Assembly (NCBI RefSeq): GCF_003261175.1
Contig: NZ_QLNP01000096.1
Coordinates: 1 to 64,000, forward strand
Source: Arthrobacter globiformis
GTDB lineage: Bacteria > Actinomycetota > Actinomycetes > Actinomycetales > Micrococcaceae
Direction: 5' to 3'
Length of the DNA stretch: 64,000 nucleotides
The translations under genes were made by a program, and so were the position numbers. Position 1 is the stretch's first letter, and each line of letters opens with the position of its first letter. The notes beneath the pieces are model-generated. The model worked only from the letters and a program-made list of their open reading frames with translations, did no database searches and had not been told where the DNA came from. Of this stretch, positions 34,766 through 43,200 are shown in pieces.

Positions 34766-34948
34766 GGGGGCCTTCCCAGCGCCCTTTCCCAGCGCACTCG
34801 TGACCTTGTTCGGCGAACCGGTCGGGGCAACACGCCGCGGCGAACGGCGTGGCGGGGCGCTTCCGGGGCCAAACAAGGTCAGGATGGCGGCGCCCAACCC
34901 CAGGGCTAGACTCAATCACGTCCGCCCCGCCCATTTTGAGGAGCAGCC

Positions 34949-36004
34949 ATGCGCGCCACCATCATCCACGGACCTGGAGACATCAGGGTGGAAGACCGCG
35001 AGTACCCGGCCGTCCAGCTCCCCACGGACGCCGTGGTCCGGGTGACTGCCGCCTGCGTCTGCGGCTCCGACCTGTGGCCGTACCGCGGTGTGAAGCCGGT
35101 CCGCCGCCCTTCCGCCATCGGCCATGAATTTGTCGGGGTCGTGGAAAGCACAGGTGCCGACGTTTCCACGCTCCAAGCAGGCGACTTTGTCATCGCCCCC
35201 TTCGTGGTCAGCTGCGGGCAGTGCCCGCAGTGCCTGAACGGAGTCACCGTGGCGTGCGACCATCTCGCCGGCTGGGGCGGAAAAGACGACGCCGGATTCG
35301 CCGTCGACGGCGGCCAGGGCCAGGCAGTGCGGGTCCCGCTCGCCCAGTCGACGCTCGTCAAGGTGCCGGATGTCATCGACCCGGACGCAGAGCTGCGCAA
35401 CAGCCTGCTGACCCTCTCCGACGTCATGGCCACCGGCCACCACGCCGCGGTCAGCGCCCAAGTGGGTCCTGGCAGGACAGTTGTGGTGGTGGGCGACGGC
35501 GCCGTGGGACTGTGTGGCGTCCTCGCGGCCAGGCGGCTCGGCGCCGGGCGGATCATCGCGATGTCCCGCCACGCCGACCGGCAGGCCATCGCCCGCGAAT
35601 TCGGTGCCACGGACATTGTGGCGGAACGCGGGGACGACGGCGTCGCCAAGGTCCGTGAACTGCTCGGCGGTGTGCTGGCTGACTCGGTGCTCGAGTGCGT
35701 GGGGACCAAGGAGTCCATGGAGCAGGCTCTGCACTCCGTCCGGCCCGGCGGCGCCCTGGGCTTCGTCGGGGTCCCCACAGGAGGCGCGGAGATTCCGCTG
35801 CGTTACCTGTTCGACAAGAACATCACCGTGGCAGGCGGCATGGCTCCGGCCCGGACCTACATTCCCGAACTGCTCGTGGACGTGTTGTCCGGCAGCATCA
35901 ACCCAGGGCGTGTCTTCGACGTCGAAATGCCCCTGGAGGAAGCCCCCGAAGCCTACAAAGCGATGGACGAGCGCCGTGCCATCAAGGTGCTCCTGACGCC
36001 CTGA
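34949..36004 (+). CDS. zinc-dependent alcohol dehydrogenase family protein
   Basis: The 351-aa medium-chain dehydrogenase has the catalytic zinc ligands Cys38 (VCGSDLW) and GHE in IGHEFVGVVE, the four-cysteine structural zinc loop SCGQCPQCLNGVTVACD, and the NAD loop VVVGDGAVGLCGVLAARRLGA. It oxidises an alcohol or sugar alcohol or reduces an aldehyde; the substrate is unknown. GAGGAG lies about 6 nt before the ATG. It is a single gene. Confidence 0.87.
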   Translation: MRATIIHGPGDIRVEDREYPAVQLPTDAVVRVTAACVCGSDLWPYRGVKPVRRPSAIGHEFVGVVESTGADVSTLQAGDFVIAPFVVSCGQCPQCLNGVTVACDHLAGWGGKDDAGFAVDGGQGQAVRVPLAQSTLVKVPDVIDPDAELRNSLLTLSDVMATGHHAAVSAQVGPGRTVVVVGDGAVGLCGVLAARRLGAGRIIAMSRHADRQAIAREFGATDIVAERGDDGVAKVRELLGGVLADSVLECVGTKESMEQALHSVRPGGALGFVGVPTGGAEIPLRYLFDKNITVAGGMAPARTYIPELLVDVLSGSINPGRVFDVEMPLEEAPEAYKAMDERRAIKVLLTP

Positions 36005-36114
36005 GCGCGCACCGCAACGCGCTACTGGTGCGCGCACGCGCCTGCCTCTTGCGCGGGCACACTGCCGGGTCTACGGTGATCGGCATCAGACACCAACGCC
36101 GTCGAGGAGCCGTC

Positions 36115-36435
36115 ATGGCCGGGTTTGTGCAGATCATCGAATTCCAGACCTCTCGCATCGACGAGATCGAAGCGCTGGGCCGGCCGTCCAGAACCGAAGG
36201 AGCCACCACACCGACGTTTCGCCGCATCACCGCCACGGCGGACCGGGACCGTCCCGGGACATACTTCACCATCGTGGAGTTCGACTCCTACGAGTCGGCG
36301 ATGGAGAACTCCAACCGGCCTGAAACGTCCGACTTCGCCGCGCAGATGGCGGCCCTGTGTGAGGGACCCCCGGTTTTCCGCAACCTCGATGTGCAATGGG
36401 AGGACACCGGGCAGGGGTCCGCAACCGCTCTTTAG
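36115..36435 (+). CDS. small conserved protein, possible dimeric alpha/beta-barrel
   Basis: The 106-aa protein (MAGFVQIIEFQTSRIDEIEALG onward) has the alternating strands and helices of the ABM/stress-responsive barrel class: FVQIIEFQTS, then TYFTIVEFDSYESAMENSNRPET. Its function is unknown. GAGGAG lies 7 nt before the ATG at 36115. The longer frame from 35695 overlaps the dehydrogenase and is not real. Confidence 0.7.
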   Translation: MAGFVQIIEFQTSRIDEIEALGRPSRTEGATTPTFRRITATADRDRPGTYFTIVEFDSYESAMENSNRPETSDFAAQMAALCEGPPVFRNLDVQWEDTGQGSATAL

Positions 36436-36451
36436 ACCGCTGTTGGTGTTA

Positions 36452-36505
36452 CAGGAGGGACTCCTGATGACGGCAGCTATTGCACGCCCGGCAGTTGGCC
36501 CATAG
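36452..36505 (+). CDS. possible 12-codon leader ORF with its ribosome binding site in a hairpin
   Basis: ATG at 36467 opens a frame [12 protein letters not shown] ending at 36505. The strong AGGAGG at 36453-36458 is 8 nt upstream. CAGGAG (36452-36457) pairs with CTCCTG (36461-36466) around a GGA loop, directly against the start codon, so the hairpin would hide the site. It lies 80 nt before the cold-shock gene. Expression is unproven, and it could equally be the tail hairpin of the preceding gene. Confidence 0.35.
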   Translation, partial: QEGLLMTAAIARPAVGP

Positions 36506-36585
36506 GTTGGAGACAGCGGACAACAGTTTCGCGTCTGCCTGCTGTCGGAGCAGGACCAGAAAAAGGGTTACAAAGGAAGTTAGCA

Positions 36586-36789
36586 ATGGCAACAGGCACA
36601 GTTAAATGGTTCAACGCCGAAAAGGGCTTCGGCTTCATCGCTCCGGATGATGGATCAGCAGATGTATTCGCACACTATTCAGCAATTGCCAGCAGCGGCT
36701 ACCGCTCCCTGGATGAGAACCAGAAGGTCGAGTTCGAGGTGACCCAGGGCCCCAAGGGTCCGCAGGCAGAGAACATCCGCCCGCTGTAA
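36586..36789 (+). CDS. cold-shock protein (CspA family)
   Basis: The 67-aa protein is a single cold-shock domain that binds single-stranded nucleic acid. RNP1 is KGFGFI at residues 13-18 and RNP2 is VFAH at 27-30. AAAGGAAG lies about 6 nt before the ATG. The leader from 36436 is about 150 nt, long for this genome. A good terminator follows. The gene is monocistronic. Confidence 0.95.
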   Translation: MATGTVKWFNAEKGFGFIAPDDGSADVFAHYSAIASSGYRSLDENQKVEFEVTQGPKGPQAENIRPL

Positions 36790-36803
36790 CGGCTTTCCAA
36801 AGG

Positions 36804-36844
36804 CTCCCCTGTCCGTGCCCCGCACGCACAGGGGAGTTTTTGGT
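36804..36844 (+). terminator. cold-shock gene terminator
   Basis: CTCCCCTGT at 36804-36812 pairs perfectly with ACAGGGGAG at 36828-36836, followed by TTTTTGGTTTT. It is a standard intrinsic terminator 15 nt past the stop. Confidence 0.92.
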
Positions 36845-36986
36845 TTTCAGCCCGGCATATTTGCACCGCTTTCCAAGCCTGCGGAGCCCTGGCGGCGCGC
36901 CGCCCCAGGGAGCAGGTCTCGGGCGGGGCCGCAAAGTGGTGCAGAAATGCCCCTAGCAGCGCCGCACTGCCCGGTAGAGTGCCGCC

Positions 36987-37586
36987 ATGGATGAAAAAGC
37001 GACCCTGCACCACTACCTCAGGACTCGGCGCGCCCAGCTCCTCGCCAAGCTCGACGGCCTGGGTGAGTATGACGTCCGCCGGCCGATGACACCCACCGGG
37101 ACCAATCTCCTGGGCTTGGTGAAGCACGTGGCCAGTGTGGAACTGGATTATTTCGGCGAGGTCTTCGGCCGGCCCAGCGGCCGGGTGCTGCCCTGGTTCG
37201 CCGACGGTGCCGAACCGGACGCGGACATGTGGGCCACCCCGGAGCAGACACGGGCCGAGATCGTCGACCTGCACCACTTCTCGGCGGCGCACACCGATGC
37301 GACCATCGATGCGCTGCCCCTCGATGCTCCCGGCGTCGTGCCCTGGTGGCGGGAAGAACGCAGAAACGTGACCCTGCACCAGATGCTGGTACACATGTGT
37401 GCGGAGACGGCGCAGCACTTGGGACACGCGGACATCATCCGCGAACTCATCGACGGCTCCGCCGGGCAGGGCCCCAACGACCCCAATCTCCCCCAGCGGG
37501 GTTCCGCGGAGCAGGCAGCCTATGTGGAGCAACTGGAGGCCGCAGCGCGGGAAGCTGCCGCGCTGGCCGGGTGGAACGCCCCTTAG
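36987..37586 (+). CDS. DinB-family (DUF664) protein
   Basis: The 199-aa protein is a four-helix-bundle DinB-like protein. The metal-binding histidines are probably those in LGLVKHVASVE (near residue 47) and in HMCAETAQHLGHAD (near residues 136-147). Relatives include thiol-dependent transferases using mycothiol or bacillithiol, as well as orphans. TAGAGT lies 6 nt before the ATG with no ribosome binding site, so it is probably leaderless. Its stop overlaps that of the convergent acyl-CoA dehydrogenase. Confidence 0.8.
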   Translation: MDEKATLHHYLRTRRAQLLAKLDGLGEYDVRRPMTPTGTNLLGLVKHVASVELDYFGEVFGRPSGRVLPWFADGAEPDADMWATPEQTRAEIVDLHHFSAAHTDATIDALPLDAPGVVPWWREERRNVTLHQMLVHMCAETAQHLGHADIIRELIDGSAGQGPNDPNLPQRGSAEQAAYVEQLEAAAREAAALAGWNAP

Positions 37587-38830
37587 ACGAAGGCCGATTT
37601 TCCTGTCACGGCCCGGGCCACAATCAGGGAATTGATCTCGTAGCTGCCCTCGTAGGTGTAGAGGATCTCGGCGTCACCGAAGAGCTTCCCCATCTCGAAG
37701 TCGCTGCTGATGCCGTTGCCGCCCAGCAGCGACCGGCCCAGGGCCACGGAGGCCCGGGCCAGCCGGGTTGTGGTGGCCTTGGCCATCGCCGCCTGGGCCA
37801 TTTCCAGCCTGCCCTCCTCCTGGATCCGGGCCAGCTGTGCCATCAGGGCCAGCGAGGCCGAGGCGTTGCCCAGGATCTCGGCAAGCTGCTGCTGGATGAG
37901 CTGGAAGCGCGCCAGCTCCTTGCCGAACTGGCGGCGCTGCAACGAATAGGAGCGGGCAACGTCAAAGGCCGCGAGTTGAATCCCTGCTGCCTGCCAGCCC
38001 ACCCAGGCGCGGGAATCCCTCAGCAGTTCGTTGGCCTTGGTGAAATCCGTGGCGCCGGGGAGCATGTTGGTTTCCGGAATGCGGACGCCGTCCAGCTGGA
38101 TGTCGGCGTTCTGCATGATCCGCAGCCCGATCTTGTTGCTGATCTTGGTGGCCGTGTAGCCGGGGCGGTCCGTCTCGACAATGAAGCCTTTGATCTGCTG
38201 GTCGGCGGCGTCCCGGGCCCACACGAGCGCAAAGTCGGCGATGGTTCCGGCCCCTATCCACCGCTTGGCCCCGTCGATGACCCACTCGCCGTCCTCCAGC
38301 CGGGCCGTGGTGGCCAGCCCGCCGGCGATGTCCGAGCCGTGCTCCGGCTCGGTCAGCGCGAACGCCCCCAGCTGGGTGAAGGCGGTCAGTCCCGGCAGCC
38401 ACCGCTGCTTCTGCTCCTCCGACCCCAGGGCGTCGATCATGCCGACGATCAGCTCGTTGTGGATGCCCACCAGTGCCGACAGGGAGACGTCGGCCCGCGC
38501 CACCTCAACGTACATGAGGCCCTTGAAGAGCGTGGATGTCCCGTCCGTCTGCAGCCCGCCAAGCCCGTGCTTCCCCAGCTCGGCGAGCAGCCCGAACGGG
38601 AACTCTTCCCGGTTCCAGTATTCGATGGACTGGGCCCGGACCCTGGACTGCAGGAAGTCCCGGATTTCGAGATAGCGGGTCCGCTCGGCCGGCGGAAGCA
38701 GGTCCGCAACATACATAAGATCGGCATCGGCAAACGGTGGCGCCATAGTCCCCGTTTCCCCTGCTGTGGCTTTCCCCGTTGTAGCCTCTGCAGGCTGTCC
38801 GTTGTCACGTCCTTGTGGCTGCACGGGCAT
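37583..38830 (-). CDS. acyl-CoA dehydrogenase (glutaryl-CoA dehydrogenase-like)
   Basis: The 415-aa flavoenzyme has the FAD segment ALTEPEHGSDIAGG, KRWIGAGTIADFALVWAR, and the catalytic base Glu394 in YEGSYEINSLIVARA. The placement of the base and the central RDS-R pattern fit the glutaryl-CoA/short-branched type, but the substrate is not certain. AAGGGA lies before the ATG at 38830. It is divergent from an acyl-CoA ligase with a shared 38-bp dyad, so the two probably form one catabolic pathway under the MarR regulator. Confidence 0.87.
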   Translation of the reverse strand: MPVQPQGRDNGQPAEATTGKATAGETGTMAPPFADADLMYVADLLPPAERTRYLEIRDFLQSRVRAQSIEYWNREEFPFGLLAELGKHGLGGLQTDGTSTLFKGLMYVEVARADVSLSALVGIHNELIVGMIDALGSEEQKQRWLPGLTAFTQLGAFALTEPEHGSDIAGGLATTARLEDGEWVIDGAKRWIGAGTIADFALVWARDAADQQIKGFIVETDRPGYTATKISNKIGLRIMQNADIQLDGVRIPETNMLPGATDFTKANELLRDSRAWVGWQAAGIQLAAFDVARSYSLQRRQFGKELARFQLIQQQLAEILGNASASLALMAQLARIQEEGRLEMAQAAMAKATTTRLARASVALGRSLLGGNGISSDFEMGKLFGDAEILYTYEGSYEINSLIVARAVTGKSAFV

Positions 38831-38860
38831 AGGTCCCTTCGCTCTTCCAAACCGTTGGAT

Positions 38861-38898
38861 GTCCTAGTATATTGCACAGTGATGTGGATCACTAGGAC
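38861..38898. promoter_or_regulatory. 38-bp dyad in the divergent ACAD/ligase promoter
   Basis: GTCCTAGT at 38861-38868 is the inverse of ACTAGGAC at 38891-38898. Read leftward, TATACT (38870-38865) is a good -10 for the dehydrogenase. TTGCAC at 38872-38877 could be the -35 of the ligase. The dyad is a likely binding site for the MarR protein encoded at 40714. Confidence 0.5.
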
Positions 38899-38925
38899 GC
38901 GAATCCCCAAGCGAAAGGTGCCCCA

Positions 38926-40710
38926 TTGACAGTCACCGACGACTTCCGTGCCGCACGCGACCAGTTGCTCGCTTTGCGCCAGGACTACCGCCAGGCGAGG
39001 GCCAGCTTCGAATGGCCGCGGCCCGCGGAGTTCAACTTCGCACTCGACTGGTTCGACGCCATCGCCGCCGATCCTGCCAGCGGCGCCAACCCCGCCCTGG
39101 TGATCGTGGAACAGGACGGATCCGCCACCCGACGCAGCTTCGCCGAACTGTCGGCCCGGTCCAACCAGGTGGCCAACTGGCTCCGCAGCCAGGGCGTGAA
39201 GCGCGGCGACCGCATAATCATCATGCTGGGCAACCAGGTGGAACTGTGGGAACTCGTGCTGGCCGGCATCAAGCTTGGCATCGTGTTGATCCCCACCACC
39301 ACCCTCATGGGTCCCGCGGACCTGAAGGACCGGGTGGAGCGCGGGGAAGCGGGCTGGGCCGCCGTCGGCCGTTCAAACCTCGGCAAGTTCGCCGAGGTGC
39401 CCGGCAGCTACCGGCTCATCGAAATGCCCGACGCCGGTGGCGGCGGCAGCTCACGCGCCGGTGGCGGCGCCGGAACTGAGGCCGGTGCCGGCACCGCGCA
39501 GGCGCTGCAGTACTCGGACTCCGCCGTCTCCCCCAGGGACTTCACCCCCGACGCCCCCACCTTGGCGGACGAAACCCTGCTCCTCTACTTCACCTCGGGC
39601 ACCACCTCCAAAGCCAAGCTCGTGGAACACACGCACACCTCGTATCCGGTGGGCCACCTCTCCACGATGTACTGGATCGGCCTCGAGCCGGGAGACGTGC
39701 ACCTCAACGTGGCTTCCCCGGGCTGGGCCAAACACGCCTGGTCCAACCTGTTCGCCCCGTGGATTGCCGAGGCCTGCGTGTTCGTTTACAACTACGAACG
39801 CTTCGATGCCAGGGCCCTGATGGAGCAGATGGACCGGGAGAAAGTCACCAGCTTCTGCGCTCCGCCCACCGTCTGGCGGATGCTCATCCAGGCCGATCTC
39901 AGCCTCCTCAAAAATCCGCCCACCAAGGTTGTTTCAGCCGGCGAGCCGCTCAACGCGGAAGTCATCGGCCAGGTAGAGCGCGCCTGGGGCCAGACCATCC
40001 GCGACGGCTTCGGCCAGACCGAGACCACGGTGCAGGTGGCCAACACCCCCGCCCAGCCCGTCAAGACCGGTGCCATGGGCCAGCCACTGCCGGGGTACGA
40101 CGTGGTCCTCGTCGATCCCGTGACAGGAGAAGAAGCGGACGACGGCGAGCTGTGCCTGCGCCTGGATCCCCGCCCCGCCGGGCTGATGAAGTCGTACTAC
40201 GGCGATCCGGACAAGACGGCCGAAGCCTTCCGCGGCGGCTACTACCACACGGGCGACATGGCCAGCCGGGACGAGCACGGCGTCATCACCTACGTGGGCC
40301 GCGACGACGACGTCTTCAAGTCCTCCGACTACCGGCTCTCCCCGTTCGAGCTGGAGAGTGTGCTCATCGAGCACCCGGCGGTGGCGGAGGCCGCCGTCGT
40401 TCCCTCCCCCGACCCGCTGAAGCTGTCCGTGCCCAAGGCGTTTGTGGTGCTGGCTGCCGGCCACGAACCGGGACCCGAACTCGCCGAGGAAATCCTCCGA
40501 TACTGCCGCGACCATCTGGCGCCGTTCAAGCGCATCCGGCGGCTGGAGTTCACCGAGCTGCCGAAAACCATCTCGGGAAAAATCCGCCGGGTTGAGCTGC
40601 GGCACAGTGAGGAGCTCCGCCATGCAGACAGCACTCAGGGGAGCGTTGCCCTCGGCCTGGGAACGGAATACTCCGAAACGGATTTCCCGGGCCTGAAAAG
40701 CCAGGGCTGA
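38926..40710 (+). CDS. AMP-forming acyl-CoA synthetase (medium-chain/aryl type)
   Basis: The 594-aa ligase activates a carboxylic acid through an acyl-adenylate. The P-loop is LYFTSGTTSKAKLVEHTH; RDGFGQTETT, YYHTGDMASRDEHGVITYVGRDDD and the lysine in ISGKIRRVELR follow. Overall it resembles the ACSM/benzoate group. A Gly-rich stretch at residues 170-190 (GGGGSSRAGGG and on) looks like an inserted linker. It starts with TTG, 8 nt after AAAGG. The MarR gene follows after 3 nt, so both are one operon, divergent from the dehydrogenase. Confidence 0.86.
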   Translation: MTVTDDFRAARDQLLALRQDYRQARASFEWPRPAEFNFALDWFDAIAADPASGANPALVIVEQDGSATRRSFAELSARSNQVANWLRSQGVKRGDRIIIMLGNQVELWELVLAGIKLGIVLIPTTTLMGPADLKDRVERGEAGWAAVGRSNLGKFAEVPGSYRLIEMPDAGGGGSSRAGGGAGTEAGAGTAQALQYSDSAVSPRDFTPDAPTLADETLLLYFTSGTTSKAKLVEHTHTSYPVGHLSTMYWIGLEPGDVHLNVASPGWAKHAWSNLFAPWIAEACVFVYNYERFDARALMEQMDREKVTSFCAPPTVWRMLIQADLSLLKNPPTKVVSAGEPLNAEVIGQVERAWGQTIRDGFGQTETTVQVANTPAQPVKTGAMGQPLPGYDVVLVDPVTGEEADDGELCLRLDPRPAGLMKSYYGDPDKTAEAFRGGYYHTGDMASRDEHGVITYVGRDDDVFKSSDYRLSPFELESVLIEHPAVAEAAVVPSPDPLKLSVPKAFVVLAAGHEPGPELAEEILRYCRDHLAPFKRIRRLEFTELPKTISGKIRRVELRHSEELRHADSTQGSVALGLGTEYSETDFPGLKSQG

Positions 40711-40713
40711 GCC

Positions 40714-41220
40714 GTGAGCCCTCCGCTGCCCCGTGACCCAATTGCCGACGCACAGCGCAACTGGGAGAGCCACGGCTGGAGTGACGTCGCCGCACCAATG
40801 GCTGCCATCACGGCAATCATGCGCACCCAGCAGATCCTTCTGGCCCGCATCGAGGGGGCCCTGAAGCCGTTCGGGCTGACCTTCGCCCGCTACGAACTCC
40901 TGGCGCTGCTCAGCTTCGCCAGGAGTGGCGCCCTGCCCATGAACAAGGCGAGCGCCCTGCTGCAGGTCCACCCCACTTCGGTGACCAACGCCGTCGACCG
41001 CCTCCAGACAGCGGGACTGGTGGTCCGCTCACCGCATCCCACGGACGGGCGCACCACGCTGATCGAGCTCACGGCTGAGGGCCGCACGCTGGCGAAAAGG
41101 GCGACGGCGGTGCTCAACGCCGAGGTATTCGGCCAGTCCGGTTTCGGCGAGAATGACGTGAACCAGCTCATCCGGATTCTGGGCGATTTTCGCCGCGGCG
41201 CTGGGGACTTTACGGACTGA
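40714..41220 (+). CDS. MarR-family transcriptional regulator
   Basis: The 168-aa protein has a MarR winged helix: LTFARYELLALLSFARSGALPMNKASALLQVHPTSVTNAVDRLQTAGLVVRSPHPTDGRTTLIELT (about 48-113). It uses GTG and follows the ligase by 3 nt. It probably represses the ligase and dehydrogenase and is released by an acyl-CoA or free aromatic acid. Its stop overlaps the convergent PAS-ANTAR gene by 11 nt. Confidence 0.87.
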   Translation: MSPPLPRDPIADAQRNWESHGWSDVAAPMAAITAIMRTQQILLARIEGALKPFGLTFARYELLALLSFARSGALPMNKASALLQVHPTSVTNAVDRLQTAGLVVRSPHPTDGRTTLIELTAEGRTLAKRATAVLNAEVFGQSGFGENDVNQLIRILGDFRRGAGDFTD

Positions 41221-41899
41221 CGGGCTTTACGGATTGTCCGGCTTCACCGACCGCCCGGCCGTCCGTGCCACGCTGGAGCTCCTGGACGAACGTGTCAAGC
41301 AATGCCGCCTGCTGCGGGCTGTTGGCCAGATGTACCAGGTCGGCAGCCGTGCTGGCCACCTTGATGTTGGTATCCTGGCTGTACTTGGCCAGCAGATCGA
41401 AAGCGGTCTGGGAACCAATCCGCAGTATGCCCATCAGGATGCCCTTCGCCTGTTCTATGGTGCTTCGCGTGCCAAGGGCACCTTCAACCGCCTCCCGTGC
41501 CGCCCTCTCCGTTTCCCACTGCAGGGTGCTGGTCAGGTCAACGATGAACCCCTCAACAGCAATGAGCCGGCCGTTCTCCATGAGCGCCTCGCCGGCAGTG
41601 AGGACACGGTGTTCCCGCATGCGGGCATCAAGGATCCGGTGGTAGCTGCAGAAAAATCCGCCTGAATCGCAGGCCGCCATGAAGATGTCATGGCAGCGGT
41701 CCCTGTCATCCGGATGCTTGTGGGAGTAGAGAAGCTCCACGGTGGGCACGATCTCGCCGCGCCGGTAACCGTGGAGCGTGTACAGCTCATCGGACCATTC
41801 AAGCCGCCCCGAAATGGCATCGTAATGGAACGTGCCGGCAACACAATCTGCCGGCCCGAGGGCGCTCGAGTAGGCCCGCACGGTTTTCGGAAGGCTCAT
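41210..41899 (-). CDS. PAS-ANTAR RNA-binding antiterminator-type regulator
   Basis: The 229-aa protein has a PAS domain (about 20-125, with HYDAISGRLEWSDELYTLHGYRRGE and HPDDRDRC) and a C-terminal ANTAR domain (about 138-200, with RSTIEQAKGILMGILRIGSQTAFDLL). ANTAR proteins bind paired RNA hairpins to prevent termination. The signal is unknown. I chose the ATG at 41899, 5 nt after AGGGGA. YegP lies upstream on the same strand with only a 17-nt gap. Confidence 0.83.
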   Translation of the reverse strand: MSLPKTVRAYSSALGPADCVAGTFHYDAISGRLEWSDELYTLHGYRRGEIVPTVELLYSHKHPDDRDRCHDIFMAACDSGGFFCSYHRILDARMREHRVLTAGEALMENGRLIAVEGFIVDLTSTLQWETERAAREAVEGALGTRSTIEQAKGILMGILRIGSQTAFDLLAKYSQDTNIKVASTAADLVHLANSPQQAALLDTFVQELQRGTDGRAVGEAGQSVKPVSP

Positions 41900-41916
41900 C
41901 GCGGTCCCCTGCCGCC

Positions 41917-42192
41917 CTACCCGGCCATCCCTTGGCACTGGAGGGGCACGCGCATGGATGGGCGTCGCACGGCAGCGTGGGGGCGGGAACCGAGGAAGCG
42001 GTCCACGGGAGCCTTAGCCAACTCCTTCACATGGCCCATCCCGGCGTACTCACGAACGGCAGCGATACGCTCGACTGCGGCAGCTTTGCTGGGAAAAGGG
42101 CGGGATACGGCCATCACGGTGCCGTCCGGGGCGGTGAGCTGGAATCTGAAGGAATCCCCTGCGTCAATGAAGAGTTCGAACATGCCAGCCAT
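41917..42192 (-). CDS. YegP/DUF1508 family protein
   Basis: The 91-aa protein opens FELFIDAGDSFRFQLTAPDGTVMAVSRPFPSKAAAVERIAAVREYA, a YegP (DUF1508) unit. The remaining ~35 residues are unrelated. The family has no known function. AGGAGG lies 6 nt before the ATG at 42192. It probably shares an mRNA with the PAS-ANTAR gene. Confidence 0.72.
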   Translation of the reverse strand: MAGMFELFIDAGDSFRFQLTAPDGTVMAVSRPFPSKAAAVERIAAVREYAGMGHVKELAKAPVDRFLGSRPHAAVRRPSMRVPLQCQGMAG

Positions 42193-42526
42193 TTAGCCCT
42201 CCTGGATACGGGAACACGGCATCCGGGACGCCGTCGTCGCCGGAAGCAGCTGAGGTTTTTCTCCTTACCGATCCCGCGGATGAGCCAGGGCGGTAATTGA
42301 GGAATTTATGAAATTGTGAACCAGTTCCGGGCTCTTGGCAAGGGCGGTCCCCGGCCGCAGCACACTGTGCGCCCGGTCCGCCAGCGAAAGTTCTTGCCCC
42401 GCTCGTCGGGGACAGACCGTTCTGTCTCTATACTGGGGTCTAAACGCCTTTGGGGGCACCGACGTTGGCGGGCCGGCAAGATCCTGCCGGGAAGCACGTG
42501 GCAAGTAACAGCGGAAGGAATCCAGA
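42193..42526. promoter_or_regulatory. 334-bp divergent region with ArsR-type operator
   Basis: No gene is seen. GACAGA-ccgt-TCTGTC at 42411-42426 is a perfect 6-4-6 palindrome directly before a strong -10 box, TATACT at 42429-42434. This is a likely self-operator for the ArsR gene at 42527. The leftward half holds the YegP promoter; TACCGA/AATTCCT patches there give no clear boxes. Confidence 0.6.
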
Positions 42527-42940
42527 ATGGGCGACATGCCCGACGGCGTGATCCACACCGGGGTAAAGGCCGACCTGTTCAAGTCCATGGGACACCCCGC
42601 ACGTATCCTGGTCCTGGAGATGCTGGTCAACGGCCCCGAGACCGTGAGCAACCTGCGGGACTGCACCGGGCTTGAGGCCTCCAACCTCTCCCAGCACCTC
42701 GGCATCCTGCGGCGGCAGCGGCTTATTGTTCCGTCCCGGAAGGACGGTCGCCTGTTCTACGAACTGACGTCACCCGAAGTCCGCGAGGTCCTCGAAGCGG
42801 CCCGCGGCCTGCTGGGCACCATCCTGGACGTTGGCGTCCTGAGGAAACCTGACGGCGGAGCGGAGGGCAACGGCTCCAACGCGGACCCCGGCGCCGCGCC
42901 TGCATCCGCCCTGACGCCGGCAGCACAGGCCGCAGGCTAG
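42527..42940 (+). CDS. ArsR-family winged-helix regulator
   Basis: The 137-aa protein has the ArsR fold: ADLFKSMGHPARILVLEMLVNGPETVSNLRDCTGLEASNLSQHLGILRRQRLIVPSRKDGRLFYELTSPEV (about 15-85). A single Cys lies before the recognition helix (RDCTGLEASN), not the ELCVCDL metal box, so it may not sense metal. The C-terminal 30 residues are Ala/Gly-rich. GGAAGG lies upstream of the ATG. Its TAG overlaps the stop of the next gene. No transporter target is adjacent. Confidence 0.82.
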   Translation: MGDMPDGVIHTGVKADLFKSMGHPARILVLEMLVNGPETVSNLRDCTGLEASNLSQHLGILRRQRLIVPSRKDGRLFYELTSPEVREVLEAARGLLGTILDVGVLRKPDGGAEGNGSNADPGAAPASALTPAAQAAG

Positions 42941-43200
42941 GCGTGGTCCGCGACGGCGGCCGGCGCGGCATGCCCGAAAAGCCAGGCCGCGACGTCGCTC
43001 CTCAACACAACGTGCGGGCTGCCCGTTCCGCTGACACTTCCGGCCGGCACGTAGTAGCCGCGGCCGCCGCCCGGACCGCCGGCAGCCCGGTCCAGTGCCT
43101 CCACGCTCCTGCGGCTCAGGTGCCCCTGCGGGCCCGTGGCGTGGATTTCCTCAAGCTCGGCCGCGGTGAGGCGTCCCAGTACAGCAGCGATGTCGGCCAC
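42937..43200 (-). CDS. hypothetical 87-aa protein
   Basis: I do not recognise this protein. It begins MADIAAVLGRLTAAELEEIHATGPQGHLS and has a Gly-rich middle (GGPGGGRGYYVP) and VLRSDVAAWLFGHAA. Composition and codon use look coding. It uses GTG with AAGGGGAA about 6 nt upstream. Its stop overlaps that of the convergent ArsR gene by 3 nt. The leader carries two copies of TTTGCCTGAA (43222 and 43240). Confidence 0.55.
   Translation of the reverse strand: MADIAAVLGRLTAAELEEIHATGPQGHLSRRSVEALDRAAGGPGGGRGYYVPAGSVSGTGSPHVVLRSDVAAWLFGHAAPAAVADHA

Noticed and set aside
42527-42940. Metal-sensing ArsR
   Set aside because: The usual ELCVCDL cysteine box is missing and no metal transporter is adjacent, so a metal role is not claimed.
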